A stretch of DNA of 64,000 nt from Ephydatia muelleri (GCA_013339895.1 JABACO010000001.1:14387604-14451603); one strand, 5' to 3'; counted from the first letter of the stretch, positions 1 to 12,620 are shown. Translations and numbers: made by a program. The notes: generated from the letters alone by a model not told the origin.

Positions 1-1012
1 TTTAACCCTTTCAAATACCTAGATTCTACGTAGATGAAGCGTCAATTTGACGCCAAACAAGTCACCACCAGACATACAATGGATAAATTATGAGCCTGCC
101 AAGTTGGAATTTTTTTGGAAAAAATTATTCAGTGCAGTATATTTCGTAAACCATTAAAGTTATTAACTTGTTAAATGCTACAAGTAAGATTCAATCAAAG
201 ACAAACAAATAAGAGTAATTACATCAAGATTGGAAGATGTGATGCACGCAGCACGCTCCTATACAAAAAAGACCCAGTGTGAAGCTCAATCTCTGAAGAG
301 TGCATGTCGTTCAATCTGTGGAAATTAGTGACAAACTATTGGTTGAATTTAGTGATAAACAGGGTTGCCTGATGACACTATGTAGTGACACGATAGAGCA
401 GGAGTGATACACTGTAAAAAAAAACGGGTGAACGTCACTCCAAATCTAGGAGTGAATGTCGCCCTCGAAAGTTCACTCCTATTTTAAGAGTGAAGATGCA
501 CTCTACGCAGAGTGCTCTTCACTCACGATGTGAAGATTGCACATCGCCCTTTTTTATGGATTGACGCGCACTCCTTTAAAGAGTGCTCGTCATTATTAGC
601 ATGAAAATATGCCAGCACAAACGATAGAATGTAACTTGCAGACACACACTTCGCTTTATTCTTTTTCTGTATGTAGCTCAAACATAGTTACTAGGCTGTG
701 TACAATATTGCGGCCGGTAATCATTTCGTTCATTGGGACAACTGGTATAGCTGAGCACTACTTCATTCAGTGAAGTGATTATTGAGTCAATTTTATTTTG
801 TATCTTTTACCGACGTGTTACGGTTATGAAATCAATGCGTCGGTAAAGTATTTATGCATGTGACGATTATACATGCGTTCAACAATATAAGAATGTCAAG
901 TATTGCACTTTTGAGGCATCTACCATGGTATTCAAAGTGATTTAGATCAACACAGCACAACACGAAGCACGACAAAGGCGAAAGATTTGTAAGCACATAC
1001 GTATACATGCAT
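1..1012. other. no gene recognised; GAGTG/CACTC-rich stretch
   Basis: I see no coding region here. Positions about 405-600 are rich in alternating gagtg and cactc words, including a small inverted pair near 498-516, after a tacactgtaaaaaa motif at 409. This looks like a decayed fold-back repeat, but I could not define both ends. The segment from about 945 to 1046 recurs in the opposite orientation at about 25300-25380. Confidence 0.4.
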
Positions 1013-1046
1013 TTGGCGTTCAAAGAGTTAACTCTTTGAACGCCAA
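1013..1046. repeat. perfect 34-bp palindrome
   Basis: Two 17-base arms (ttggcgttcaaagagtt and its reverse complement) meet with no loop between 1029 and 1030. Single arms of the same word recur near 39356-39373 and, altered, near 25300-25320, so it behaves as part of a dispersed repeat, possibly the fused ends of an inverted repeat. Confidence 0.8.
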
Positions 1047-1233
1047 GTGCATATAAACATGCATTCTCCACAACCATATCATCATCTGCGTGATGCAGGT
1101 CAGTGTAGTGTTTATTAGAATCGCTTTGAATACCATGTTATACATTTTCATTAGAACAATAGGGGCATGTTTCTTCCAAATTACAGAGGGTAAGGCCCAA
1201 TTCTTTAGATTTTAACTGTTGGTACATAGATGA

Positions 1234-2244
1234 TGGTGTTCTTGCAGGGTACGCTGCTGCCTTAGATAAGGGAGTACATCTATTAGATACCTATGGTTCT
1301 ACTAAGGGTCTGCTTCTGAATCCATCCAAGTGCCAGCTGTTTGGACCATGTGATCCAACACGTTTTCATTGTTCCATTCCCCATCATTTGGCACTCAACT
1401 TTGACATCTTGGGTGCCCCCATTGGCGATGAGGACTTTTGTGCCTCCTTCATTAAGAAAAGATGGTTGTCAGCTTGCGAACTTTTGTCACTGCTTCCAAA
1501 GCGTTGTGACCCTCAGTTTTCTTTAGGGATTATGAGGCAGTGTGCCAGTTTTTGTAAAATGGCTCACCTGGCCCGGTGCACTCCACCTACCCCCGCCGCG
1601 CCGTGCTGGAATTGTTTGCTAATTTTGACAATGACGTGCTCCATTGTCTTGAGCAATGTACTGAATATCAGCTTTCATCAATGGCAAGTTGGCAAGCACA
1701 GCTCAGTTTTCGTCATGGAGGTTTTGGCCTCCGCTCCCTTTTTTCCCATGCTACAGCTGCCTACATCGCATTGGCCAGTATTTCTCTCTCAGGAGCTTTT
1801 CCACCCACCACCGAATTCACCCATTTACAGACTGCTATTGCAATGTTTAATCAGCAGGTAACTGAAGGAGAAGCTTTGACAACGGTTTCAGTCCTCCTTT
1901 CACCACCCAGGCAGCATTTACTATCAGAGAAAGTTGAGAAGCTTGCTTTGAGTAGCCTCTTACACAACGCTACAACAGCAACTAAAGCCCAACTGTTAGC
2001 AGAGTCAGTCCCACAGGCTCATGCATGGTTAAGAACAGTGCCATCCCAAGGCCTTGGACTAGCACTTGAACCTGACGAAACCCACATTCGTCTGAAATGG
2101 TGGTTGGGCATTCCCCTCTGTAATTTGGAAGAAACTTGCCCCTATTGTTCTAGCCAGCTTGACCCCCTGGGACACCATTCATTAACTTGTCGCCATGCCG
2201 GGGATGTGGTGACATCACACAACTATCAGAACAGTGGCACATAA
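1234..2244 (+). pseudogene. non-LTR retrotransposon reverse transcriptase, C-terminal part (broken)
   Basis: The translation begins in the palm/thumb part of a reverse transcriptase (GLLLNPSKCQLF near 1305-1345, then NFDILGAPIGDEDF). It continues with QCASFCKMAHLARC, shifts by one base near 1575-1580, and resumes as YPRRAVLELF to the end. Near 2137-2190 is a zinc-knuckle-like CPYC...GHHSLTC (C-x2-C-x8-H-x4-C), followed by HAGDVVTSHN. In R2-like non-LTR elements this CCHC spacing precedes a restriction-like endonuclease. That domain is missing here but is seen beside the same motif at 47.1 kb. The upstream RT motifs (including the catalytic YxDD) are absent, so this is a 5'-truncated, frameshifted, inactive copy. 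Assignment to an RLE-type clade is inferred from motif spacing. Confidence 0.75.
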
Positions 2245-4430
2245 CAAATGTACAACCGTAGAGGGTCTGATACGTAGAGATTTCAAGGGGATGCTAGGCT
2301 ACTCAAACCCGCAATTTAAAAGGAGGTGTCAATTAATTTCTATTTTTCATATACTGAATCACCTAATTTTGTCCACTCGCAAACAACCGTGCACGTCACG
2401 TATTACGACAGATGCGCATGCGTATTGCTAGATCGTTAGAACACTACAATCGAGGATGTAGCAGTAGGTTAGCAGGATTTAATGTAATAGCGATGGCCTT
2501 ACCTGACTTCTCTAACATACAAACAATAAATGCAATATAAGTTAAAGTAACAAGTAAATATTAATATGCTGATTTAGTAAGTGCAACATTATCTGTTGAA
2601 TCAGAACGTTTGCATCACAATTCTAAGCCGAGTTATGCATCGACATCGACAATTGCTGGACATGTACACGTACGCATATCGATGATACACTGTACATCAC
2701 TGTAGAAGATTGACCGGAAAAATGAATAGAATCTTATAATGCGCATGACATTTGCAGAATGAAAGAAATGTGACTTTGGTTCTATAAGATATATAGGACT
2801 TACTAATAGGGTTATCATTAGAAGTTGTTACAGTTGTTAGTACATGTACCTTTGCCTGACTTCTCAGATTTCACATAATCCTCATTGCACCTTATTATAG
2901 CTAATTCTTATTGTCCTATATTCCGCCTTGCCTAGCAGCTCAACAAAATAAGTAGGTAACTCGCCTTGCCTTTGAAAGCTTTCCATGAAAACACGAATAG
3001 CTACCAGTCCCATGCAGAGGTAATGTTTTCTATCGCATTGCTCAGCAAATACGTATACAGTGTTGGTAATAAGCATTGAGTATTACCGGAGCAGCCGCCT
3101 TAAAATCTAAATGCGTCATGTATGTTACATAATCATAAGTTCATAACTACGTTTCTTCGTGTCGCACGTGTTCTGCGTGGCAAACATATGTATATGCCAG
3201 TGATACTGTACAAACATATACATCTGTTTCGCTATCCCACATCTAATCAATTGTTTATCTCACAAAATTCAATGTTTATAGTTGTTCTAGCACTATAGAG
3301 CTTCTAAAACCTACACTGTACATGCATGCACATTGTAGCTGCTTCAATTTAAGTGTACAACGAAATTTCTTTCCGTGTTGCATACGCATTACACTCCACC
3401 ATTTCGATTCCGGAATGCCTGCGACTGCACGAGAGAAAGACCAGTTTGCGGTTAAATTATATATGGCCTAGAGTTCTTACCTCGCTGATGTTGTGTTCGC
3501 TGAGCGTCTTACGTGTTTGCATACGCAGCATTGCAACACGCTCACGGCGATTGTGACAAATATGCACAATGCAGTGATTGAAGAGAGCAAATAGATCACT
3601 ATCACATACGTGTGTACTTGTGATTGCAAGTCAGATGTTGTTGCGTTGATTTGGAATCTTGCTGCAGACGACTCTTTATCATCATAATAAAATAACAAGG
3701 GTTATATTTACATTTTCCAGATTGAAAATTTCAGATTCAGCTTTAAAATTATGTGAAATTGAGCTAACCGCACTAAAATGTGCATTCACGTGCAGCTGAA
3801 ACCACCGGACATTAAAATGCCAACTGATTGCATGCCAAATGCAATGCATGTTTAAAAAGATAACCACACTCAGTATTACCATGCATATTTTTACTTTACA
3901 AACCGTATTACCACCCGCGTAATTATACGTTCAAAGATACCACAGTGTAATATCATCTGGACCACTTAGTTGTCCAGGCGTGCTGTTGAACGTCAAGAAC
4001 TATATTTTATAACTTCTCTTTCGAAAAATGATTAGTTAAATATAGGATTAGTTTTGGTGATGGGTTATAGTCTCGTCGTCAGACTCTAGACCATCACACA
4101 GCGGGATACATTACATTTACGCTCGTTCTATAGACTTATGCATTACGTCATTATGGAAATGAAGTTTGGAGACACGAGACTGGATAGAATGCTACAACAA
4201 AACAATGTTACATTTTGCAAAAAAATAGACAAACATGTCTTATTTGCAAGTATTAGTTTAGTTACATTCTCGAACCTTGCAAATGTGTACCGTGTTTCCT
4301 TGCTTTGCACATACTACATACAACAAATTAGACAGCCTTATAGAGAAATTTGTATATCATATAAGTCATTTGCTTATCAGAACAGTGGCACAAAAGAAAT
4401 GTAGAGTATTCTATTTACATGCACCATTAC
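2245..4430. other. no gene recognised
   Basis: No open frame here resembles a known protein and no exon with good splice sites was found. A short word (tatcagaacagtggcaca) occurs both at the end of the retroelement fragment (2225) and at 4376, suggesting a common repeat boundary. Confidence 0.4.
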
Positions 4431-4721
4431 CTTGAACTATTACTGGCTCACTAAGTGGCCCACATCCAGCTATCGTTTTCGCGCACACTGCCACACTGCA
4501 CGTGACTGCCGAATCATTAACTGTCCGAAAATAATAAAAGTACTCCTCAGTGACTTCGTAGAGCTTCAGTTGAATGGAGCCGCTCTTGAAGCATGAGTAG
4601 ATCAGTGAATAACCAATCACAAACCCTCTTGCATTTGTCAGCGTTGGCTTGGACCATTTCAACAAGATAACGTAATCAGACAGAATCATTTTGTCTATTC
4701 CATGTGGTGGTACAACTGGAA
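4431..4721 (-). CDS. exon encoding a fibronectin type III domain
   Basis: This 291-base internal exon on the minus strand is flanked by tttag (acceptor) and GTAATG (donor). It is open throughout in phase 1-1. It encodes about 97 residues starting VPVVPPHGID and containing ILLKWSKPTLTNARG (the conserved Trp strand), GFVIGYSLIY (the Tyr-containing strand) and CAKTIAGCGPLSEPVIV, which has the closing G-x-x-S-x-P pattern of FN3 domains. FN3 domains are extracellular beta-sandwich modules. The preceding exon ends with one base that joins to form Val, and the exon ends with one base of a Gly codon, so downstream exons are expected at lower coordinates. It may belong to the same gene as the minus-strand exons at 12-20 kb (inference). 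Confidence 0.75.
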
Positions 4722-4815
4722 CTAAACAAATGTGAGTAGGGAAGATGATCATGTACATTTCGTTAGAGGAGTACGTGGATGTGTGAAGAAACGTTTAACT
4801 GTCTTGCGTAAATAC

Positions 4816-4914
4816 CTTTTTGACTTAAGAAAAAAGTTGATGATACTATGGATTCAGAGGTTCCATATTGCTCGTTCATTCCATTGATTATTACCTGATA
4901 TGGAGTTCCTCCAT
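4816..4914 (-). CDS. exon encoding C-terminal half of an FN3-like domain
   Basis: A 99-base exon with acceptor ttttacag and donor GTATTT on the minus strand. It is phase 1-1 and encodes DGGTPYQVIINGMNEQ onward, finishing in FFLSQK. The first codon (GAT) is made from the last base of the upstream exon at 4985 plus its first two bases, and the last base joins the exon at 4721 to give Val. The content fits the second half of an FN3 sandwich whose first half is the 4985-5173 exon. Confidence 0.65.
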
Positions 4915-4984
4915 CTGTAAAATTTGGCAATTGTAGCAAATAATTTATCATGCAGCCCATGTTGCACAACTGTGCATCATTCAC

Positions 4985-5173
4985 CTAGTCCATTGAACTG
5001 TGCGGACTGAGAACAAGCGTCCACTAGAGTGGTTTTCACCACACGCACGTCCATTGTATTGTTCATCACTTCATACACAGATACGTTGAATCCCAATTGT
5101 GCAGGTTTGGTGTACGTCCAGTTTATTTTCACCACATTATCAGATAAAACCTTGATATCAATTCCACTAGAAT
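4985..5173 (-). CDS. exon encoding N-terminal half of an FN3-like domain
   Basis: A 189-base minus-strand exon between acceptor tctctgcag and donor GTGAAT, phase 1-1. It encodes SSGIDIKVLSDNVVKINW, then TYTKPAQLGFNVSVYEV and ends at QSAQFNGL. The INW tryptophan and the VSVYEV strand match the start of an FN3 domain completed by the next exon. All three exons at 5173-4431 share the same phase, which makes this a convincing splicing unit. No start codon or signal peptide was found upstream nearby, so it is internal. Confidence 0.65.
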
Positions 5174-8100
5174 CTGCAGAGAGAGTGTTTCATTGTGAGA
5201 TTAAAAGCTGACTTTTCTGTGCACCCAGCATGTAGTGAACTTACTTTTCATCACAAGAAGTGTTATACACTGTACAGCCGATGATACACTGTATTAAAGT
5301 GCAAATTATAATTTTCATGACAACAGTTACAACCTTCATCTTAAAAATGCCTTCAGTAGCCCTAGTGGGCATATCATGCACTGTGAATAGTATTAGTATT
5401 GTGATTCCTTTGTAGACAGTAGTTATTCAAGATGGAAAAATTAATACTGGGAATTTGTAGTGACTTGAAGCAATTCAAAGTGCAAGAGATTAAGAATATT
5501 TTTTTTACATGTAACAATAATCACAGTAGTGTGCATGTGGCAGCAACACTGCTTCTATAATGGGCAAGCTACACGTACATGCTCTTAATTATATTCCTAC
5601 AGAGAGCTTTGATTTTTAGACTTCAAGTGTAATATTTTTAACCACAGAAAAGTAATAGGCATGTGCTAGGAACTAACACAGGGTGCATATACATGTAGGC
5701 ATTATGTGTGCCAGATTACTTTCCATTTATCCATACTTTAAACCACAAAAATAGACCCATCCTTTTATGCTTTTCTCAGCATTAATTATAGTTCCTCTGC
5801 GTGTGACTCGGGTGTTAGATAATTAACATAATTGCAAATTTGGAAAGATAGTTGGTCCAATTAATATTTATTTGCAACTTAGAAAAAAGGATTTTTTTGT
5901 TACCGTTGAGACAAATGGGTTTCAAATGTTCTTAACTCAGCTATACATATTCAGGCCTAATTCATTACATGTACAATATGTTTCAAAGCATGACAGACAT
6001 TACATTGCGGGGCAAATGGAATATCACTTGACACGCTTTAATTCATACACCAATAATTTCTAATAATTCATATACTGTACCACACTGTGAAGATCCATTC
6101 CTCAATACTTTAAACCACACAAAAAACATCTGGTAATGGGCAAATACATTTTGAAGCTCCACACTGATGTCTTAATATGGGAGCAGTGCACAGAGTAACA
6201 TATCTACATACTTCAGGTACAATTGAAGTAAGTATAATTGTCATTTACTGCAGTGTAACACTAAAAGGCAATTGATACGAAGGTTGTGGAGTTTGGGGCT
6301 CATACATAGTATGTGATGGCTAGCTGCTTAGTGCTAGATCATTCAGACGGTCAGTGTACTTTAATAAAGTCTTCCTGCTAGAGTACAGTCACATTAGTGT
6401 TGTTCTTGAGCATGTTTCCATTTAGCATGACTAAATTTGTATTTCATCTTTCTTCATTAACCTTCTAGTTCTTATAGTTGCACACTTTGTAGCAATTGTT
6501 TACAACTTCAATATGAACGAACGGTCGGTCAAAATTAATTCGACCTTCATAACTTTATTTAGTGTACAAAGCACTCAATTTTGATATTTTCTCAAAAGAT
6601 ATGATGTTTATAATTCTATTATAGAATTTTAACTTTTTCATTATTAAGACAACCTTTTCAGTACATTCCTTGTGCTATTTGAATAGTATGTGGTATACAC
6701 AAATCCATACAGGTTTCTTGTCACCTGCACTGATTGCTTTTCTAAAAGGCAGACATTGTGCAATCTGGGGAAACAGAACTCACCCCACCTTCTATAACTA
6801 TGGAGGACTAAGGTGCTGACACACTTCACTACAGTACTCCTCTGAAGACGACCAGTGTCGTAAGCTAAAAGTTTAGCATGGTATTTAATCACTAATCATA
6901 TTGTACTGTGTCTTTCCACACCATACAGATTGACGGTTAGCACTTGTAAGATGTAAGGATGACATTTAGGATGGATTGCCGATTGTGAGGATGTTCCTTT
7001 GCAATAGGCTAATAGAGGGTTATTTGTTATTGTTATGACACATTGTATTTGATTTCAACAAGAAGAGGTCACTAAAAATGAACTTTGACCTTTGCTAACT
7101 GTTAGCAAGGATTCTTCACATCTAAATACTGACATGAAGCAGTTCTGATACTCCTCTTTTGGATAAAATATTTACAGCTGAATAACACAATATATATCAG
7201 GTTGTTTATGCATGTGTGCTCATGTTAGTAAATGAAAACAACAGTTTTAATTAATACAATCAGATTAGTGTTGTGTAGGCTATAAATCCTCCAACTAATT
7301 AAGCATCGTATGTTATTGTATCACATTAATATATTTAATATTATTTTTATACCCATTAAAGGTAATCAGTTTAATAACAGAATTCTATATTGTCTAACTT
7401 GCACATTGTACATTTATAATCGCATTTCGATTGACATTCGTATGGAATAAATTATATTCATATAAAAACCTTGCCTTCATTTTCAAACACCCAGAATATC
7501 ATGCATCCCTTCACTCTAAGATAATGGTGGAGCTCTTATGTACGATAAGGTATTATATTGTTCTAGTCGAGATCTTTCTATGGCTTGCATTGTTTTCTCA
7601 GGGAGGTTAAGGGTGCCTATACAAGAAATCATGTTTACGTTGTTTATAATTTGTCGACAAGTTCGTTCATGATTACATCATTGTGACATTATGCATATCA
7701 CTGTCTACTAATGCAGTGCTAACGTACGGAAGATAATCTTGTACTTCAGACATACTTATTACTATGCTAGGGTAGTCTAGCGCTTAGATTTCGTACATCA
7801 CTGTGCAAAAAACCTAGTATACGCTACTGCATATTTTGCGTTTACCACCAATATACCAAGGTCAGTGCATATTTCAAATATCCCCTGGTATATTTCATGA
7901 CGGGCTACAATTATTCATAGCGCATTTCATAACACGGTCCAACAATGAATTTATGCAACTCATGCACGTGAGTATTATCGTTATTATTTCAGGCGTGCGT
8001 GAATTCAAATGGATTCTTTCCTGCTGGAATGTCTCATGCAAAGGTGAGATTGAGCGTAGATAATAAGACTCAATGCTATGTAATAATATAAACGGACTCA

Positions 8101-8465
8101 AACGTTCACACGTTGAACTTCAAGCGTTGGTAGTATTTTAATGTCATTATAGCTTACCAAATGATAGAAACTTTGGACAAGGACCTAGTGGTCTGCAGGC
8201 CCTACGCCAAAGTTATGTGTTAATACGTGCAGTTAGGTTTATATTATAGGAGGCCATCATTGATCGCATTTTTTAACCCACGCCAGGGAGCTTATGTTAA
8301 CGAGTATTGGTCCAGGACCTCATGGCCCAGTCTGGTGGTGAACTGTAGTGTACAACACTGGAGTTGAACAAGCATGTTGAATTTACAGCCTGTCATGCCA
8401 TACACCAAAGCAGGTTGCAGACAAGATGTTCCTTGGACTTTCCATGCAGTACACCTCGAGTCACG
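5174..8465. other. no gene recognised (probable long intron)
   Basis: AT-rich sequence without a convincing exon on either strand. If the FN3 exons and the exons at 12-20 kb form one gene, this is intronic. The exon that should continue from the donor at 12196 was not found here. Confidence 0.35.
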
Positions 8466-8757
8466 TGGTGGCACTTGACAGGTGAGTAGTACAATTCAAC
8501 TTGAAGCACACTTGCCCTGTTTGAGGACCTCATGTTCCTTAAGCTTTTCCTGCAATGAAGTGACACCTTTTCATTTCATAAGAGTCATTGGATTCACGTG
8601 ACCTTGGAGGGCGTGGCACTTGACAGGTGTATAATTCAATTTGTAGCACACTTGTCCCGTTCACCACCATAACTTGGGGACAAGATGTTCCTTAAGCTTT
8701 TCATGCAGTGACACCTTTTCATCTCATAGAGGTCATTGGATTCACGTGACCTTGAGC
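8466..8757. repeat. imperfect tandem duplication, unit about 155 bp
   Basis: The stretch beginning cttgacaggtg and continuing through gttccttaagcttttc, gacaccttttcat and ggattcacgtgaccttg occurs twice in direct order (about 8474-8606 and 8618-8755). The copies have small differences. No coding content is seen. Confidence 0.7.
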
Positions 8758-9404
8758 AACACTCTCATCACACACTGGGAATCTCCATGGAAGTCTATAA
8801 CCCCTGTTCTGTTGTTGCCATGGATTCTTTTGCAAAGAAGCATTTGTTTTCACCACAAACATTGACTTTTTTTTGTACACTATCATTTTGCTTTTTGCAA
8901 TGAAATATCGATTGGAGGAGTAATGCTTAACATAACATCACCAGCATTCTGTCAATGGATCGTCATTACTTCCTATAGATCGCTAGGCATACATCAAATG
9001 ATTAATAGTCATTGCAATGAGAGTGTTACGGTCAACAAACTTTTCAAGTGTACCAGCTAGCTACATGTAGATATCCAATTAATACTCTGTGTAATGATTA
9101 GTTTTTAAAAATAACTATTATGTTTGTCAATTAATAGAGCTACTCACCACGTGGCATATTTTCGATTGATGTCGTGCGTGTAAGGAAAGAAAGGAACTGT
9201 CTATGGTTAGTTGGTTGCAATTGCAAAATGCAACGATTGTGTTTCATCCAACAGATTCTCATTGCTGAGTGTATGTTGTTGACTTCAATCTTATCTCGAG
9301 GTCGTAGCTAGTTTGTGTCGTTTTTCCCTACCAAGTTTCCCGTAGCACAGCCCCATGCAACTTGTGGTAAATTTCACACACATGCACGCACACACACATG
9401 CACG

Positions 9405-9570
<166 letters not shown>

Positions 9571-9615
9571 AGGATCTTTCACTGCAGCGTACTTCTTTGT
9601 GACCGCGCCGTTACC

Positions 9616-9647
9616 ATGGCTTCCAGAACGGCTTTTAGTTCGCACAA
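9616..9647 (+). CDS. possible first coding exon (MASRTAFSSHK)
   Basis: An ATG in a strong Kozak-like context (ttaccATGG) opens 32 bases of coding sequence ending at a strong donor, AA|GTAAGTC. No downstream exon could be matched and the protein is not recognised. A start ATG plus donor of this quality can occur by chance, so this is tentative. It lies just downstream of the CA repeat. Confidence 0.2.
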
Positions 9648-9649
9648 GT

Positions 9650-11241
9650 AAGTCTCTCTTGTTTTTCCCCCCCTCGAGTCATGATTAGAGACGTCATGAA
9701 AAGGTCAGCAAAATCGGATACGGCGCGGGGAAGAGATTGTGTTTTCATTCACAATTGCTGCTATTCTGTGTTTTCTTATATGTAATAAAAGAGTGGAGTT
9801 GGAGCGTAAAAAGGTAAACGCTTCGCTAGGCTTTCTTTACCCCCTTTTCTATACTCTCAGCTAAGAGTCTGAGATATCAAGGTGGTGTCAAGCGCAAGAA
9901 ATACCGCTAACTGCGTAGGCTAGCTGAGTACATTTTAATTTTTACGGATGACCTTTTTTTTTTTGCTATAGCTGTTCTGTGGGGAAGCAATTTGAAGCGC
10001 TGGCCAGCACGACGCGCAACTCTCCCGTTGTCGCGTTGCAATGGATTGCTGAGCATCTCGTGCAGCGAGTTGAAGAGCCAGCAGTGGAGTCTTTCCTCGA
10101 TAGCTGCAGAGTTTGAACGTTGAATATTGATTGTTGTACGTGTATGTTTTTGATTGTAGTAAATTAAGAATCCAACTAGTATACCATGAACAGAATCGGA
10201 GTGCGTACCCAGCACCGTATACGGTGCAAAGTGTCACAAAGTGGTATACGGAGACATTGTTTTGTGAATCCTTCTAAGCGCACGTGATGCGGTCGAAATA
10301 TGCACAGTGCGAAACTGCATGGTTCATTCCGCAAGTGGGATTCTTGATGCGTAAACTCGAAATATACGATAGCGTATATCCAGTTTTTTGCACAGTGTAT
10401 GACGCGCGACAAGCTTGAAAATATAAAAGTAGCGGGAAAGTTCAGTTACATCATATTTAATGGCCTAAAGAGGGTCGTTTGTGAAAAGAAAAAAGGCGGA
10501 GGTAAAGACAATTGCGGATAAGATAATTTTGTGCTTGATATGTTACTCAATATTTCTATTGCCCGTCTATGCTTAGGATGTGGTTGAAACGTGCATGATT
10601 CGTAAAATTTCGTCGTGTTTATCTAAATACGCCGCCATTTTGAATAGATACTGCCACGAAGGGTGAAGTAAATCTAATCGTAATGTTGTGTGCGGAGTTG
10701 AGTTGTATAATAATACTGCATTCATTGCTTGAACCGCGCATTGCTACATCTCCGCCTCTGTCGCTCAATGACTAATTATTATCAATACGTATACGCATGC
10801 AAGCAAACCTGAACAATCGAACAGCACAATTAGGCAGCACAATGGGCACCATGAAAGCAGGTTTAGCATTTGGTAAGACCGAACTGTACCCAGAACATAC
10901 CGCTCTCTAGATCTGAACGCAATTAAAATTATAGTCAATTTGTAATTTACATACATAACTCCATTTAACCAACTACAGATAAACAGGCTAGGCTTTGTTT
11001 AAGTGATTCTTAAGAGGCTGTAGATAAAGTAGGAGTTTAAACCTCATTCATATTTGTACACCAGCGATCCAGTGTTGACCAGGCTAGTTATGGTTCATTT
11101 AGTACTCACTTCACGTCATTTCTCAATGGAGGTCACGAAGCCTCTCTTTGACTTGAACTAGCTCTGCGGCGTAACCACTTCTAGTAAGCTTCAAAGTATG
11201 TCTCATGAGTTATGAATAAAAGGGACAAGGAGGGCGTTTGC
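9650..11241. other. no gene recognised
   Basis: Open frames at 9907-10412 on the minus strand show no recognisable domain and no clear splice structure. The region is otherwise AT-rich and unremarkable. Confidence 0.3.
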
Positions 11242-11345
11242 TAGTCTCGTACCCAGACCCAAACGTACGTAAGCATTATTGTACGTGATGTTATACTGTA
11301 AGCGATAATCATCGTTACGTACATTTGGGTCTGGGTACGAGACTA
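11242..11345. mobile_element. 104-bp MITE with TAGTCTCG ends and 9-bp target duplication
   Basis: The element starts TAGTCTCGTACCCAGACCC and ends with its exact reverse complement. It is flanked on both sides by GGCGTTTGC (11233-11241 and 11346-11354). A 9-bp target duplication is the usual size for Mutator-like (MULE) transposons; that assignment is inferred from duplication size only. The short centre has no coding capacity, so it is non-autonomous. The same terminal inverted repeat bounds the larger element at 15840-16549. Confidence 0.85.
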
Positions 11346-11570
11346 GGCGTTTGCTATGTGGCTTTTTTGTTATCACTACCCTCGAACTATAGGCAAATGA
11401 CCTATAGCTGCAGACAGTATTTGTATGATGTATTTTTTTGTGTTTAAAATTTCACCTTGGACTACTTCCAGAAATGAAAGGCGGCGGTTGCTGGCTGTGT
11501 ATTCGATTTAAAACTATTTTAAAAGCTACGACACCTCACCCCGTTCTTTTTTGGCACACATCGCGCCTAT

Positions 11571-11571
<1 letters not shown>

Positions 11572-11606
<35 letters not shown>
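11572..11606. repeat. homopolymer C run (35 bases)
   Basis: A run of 35 cytosines on the plus strand. Long homopolymers like this are often mis-assembled in length. Confidence 0.95.
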
Positions 11607-11754
11607 TTCCAGAGTTGCGAGTGGATCAAAAAAATAGAAGGTGCTGCAAGACTTTAAACGATGGCATGGTGTGCTTCCATCAGTAGTTGTCACTTGGTGG
11701 TGTTAAAACGTCCTCGTTTCACTTCTAAATGTATAAAAACCCGTTCTAATATGG

Positions 11755-11910
11755 CAGGCTTTCCTTACTTAACTGTGATACTACTGTCACTTCTGTGCTC
11801 CACTTGTGACAAAGCTTTTAATGCAATTGATTTCTACGCAATAACATACATAAGGCCATGCACAACTCAGCCATCCATGAAAAGGCAATCGTATAATATA
11901 TGCTCTCGCT
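11755..11910 (+). other. segment related to an exon boundary of the 60.9-kb gene
   Basis: The stretch around 11766-11822 (acttaactgtgatactactg, then a close match through acaaagctttt) is nearly the same as 60866-60920, at the start of an exon of the helical-repeat gene. In this copy the frame reads FPYLTVILLSLLCSTCDKAF but the downstream sequence diverges. It is either a duplicated gene fragment or a short dispersed repeat present in both places. Confidence 0.4.
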
Positions 11911-12195
11911 GATATATATGTATTACCATCAATTTTTTGTATTTAAAATTGCGTATAAATTTTATGAGTGGATTATATGCCTTATTTTATAGCCTACCCC
12001 TGGTTTTCAGTAGCTTTGAAGCAAATGACCTGCATCGAACTGCTAGCAGTCGCAATCCATGCGATCCCAACGGAGATATGAGTAGCATTCTTCGTTACAG
12101 CCAACTGCGTAGCTCCGGTCACGAATACATCACTGATACTAGCACTGTTGCAGCAAACAGATCAATTTAGTTCAACTTGCAGATTCGTATCTTAC

Positions 12196-12464
12196 CGTGA
12201 TAAACTTGGCTGGCTCTGAGCTAATAATGTTCCGTTCCATGTTTGACCCGCCAAAACAGGAATGCAAGTTCCATTCAGAGGTGTTGGCGAGACAAAAATG
12301 GGTGGCAAGTATACGCATGGTATGCTTGCATTGATCAGGGAGACTACAAACTGAAGAGGAACACTGCTGAGCGGAATGACATCTGTAAGACTTGCATAAT
12401 CCTCGACTTGAATTGCAACCACAAACTGCCCTGTACTGTTTGTACCAAAGTAGGTTAATACGCA
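12196..12464 (-). CDS. exon of HFRGGTI-family secreted protein (VAIQVEDY region)
   Basis: A 269-base minus-strand exon, acceptor ccgtag, donor CG|GTAAGA. It begins in phase 0 with CVLTYFGTNSTGQF and continues VVAIQVEDYASLTD, then PLSSVPLQFVVSL and PPIFVSPTPLNGTC, ending QSQPSLS plus two bases. The word order (VAIQVEDY, LSSVPLQF, PTPxxGTC) matches a family of extracellular proteins that I recall as numerous in sponges and seen in some other invertebrates. Their biochemical role is not established to my knowledge. The Cys residues and N-x-S/T sites fit an extracellular location. The exon joins phase-correctly to the one ending at 12652. The next downstream exon should start with one base completing the Arg codon; I did not find it. 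Confidence 0.75.
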
Positions 12465-12519
12465 CTACGGAACGGAGCAATAAATAATAGATTAATTTGT
12501 CCTGCTGGGTGAGATATGA

Positions 12520-12620
12520 ACCACACACAAACACATACCCACACCCACACACACGCACACACACACGCACAATCACACACGCACAAACAACACACACAGC
12601 CATACAGGGGCAGACACACA
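12520..12620. repeat. interrupted CA-rich tract
   Basis: Imperfect (CA)n with CG interruptions, lying in the short intron between the exons at 12464 and 12652. Reading frames through it are not coding. Confidence 0.8.

Noticed and set aside
6644..6892. 82-codon minus-strand frame as an exon
   Set aside because: I could match it to no family, and the surrounding sequence lacks convincing acceptor and donor sites in phase.
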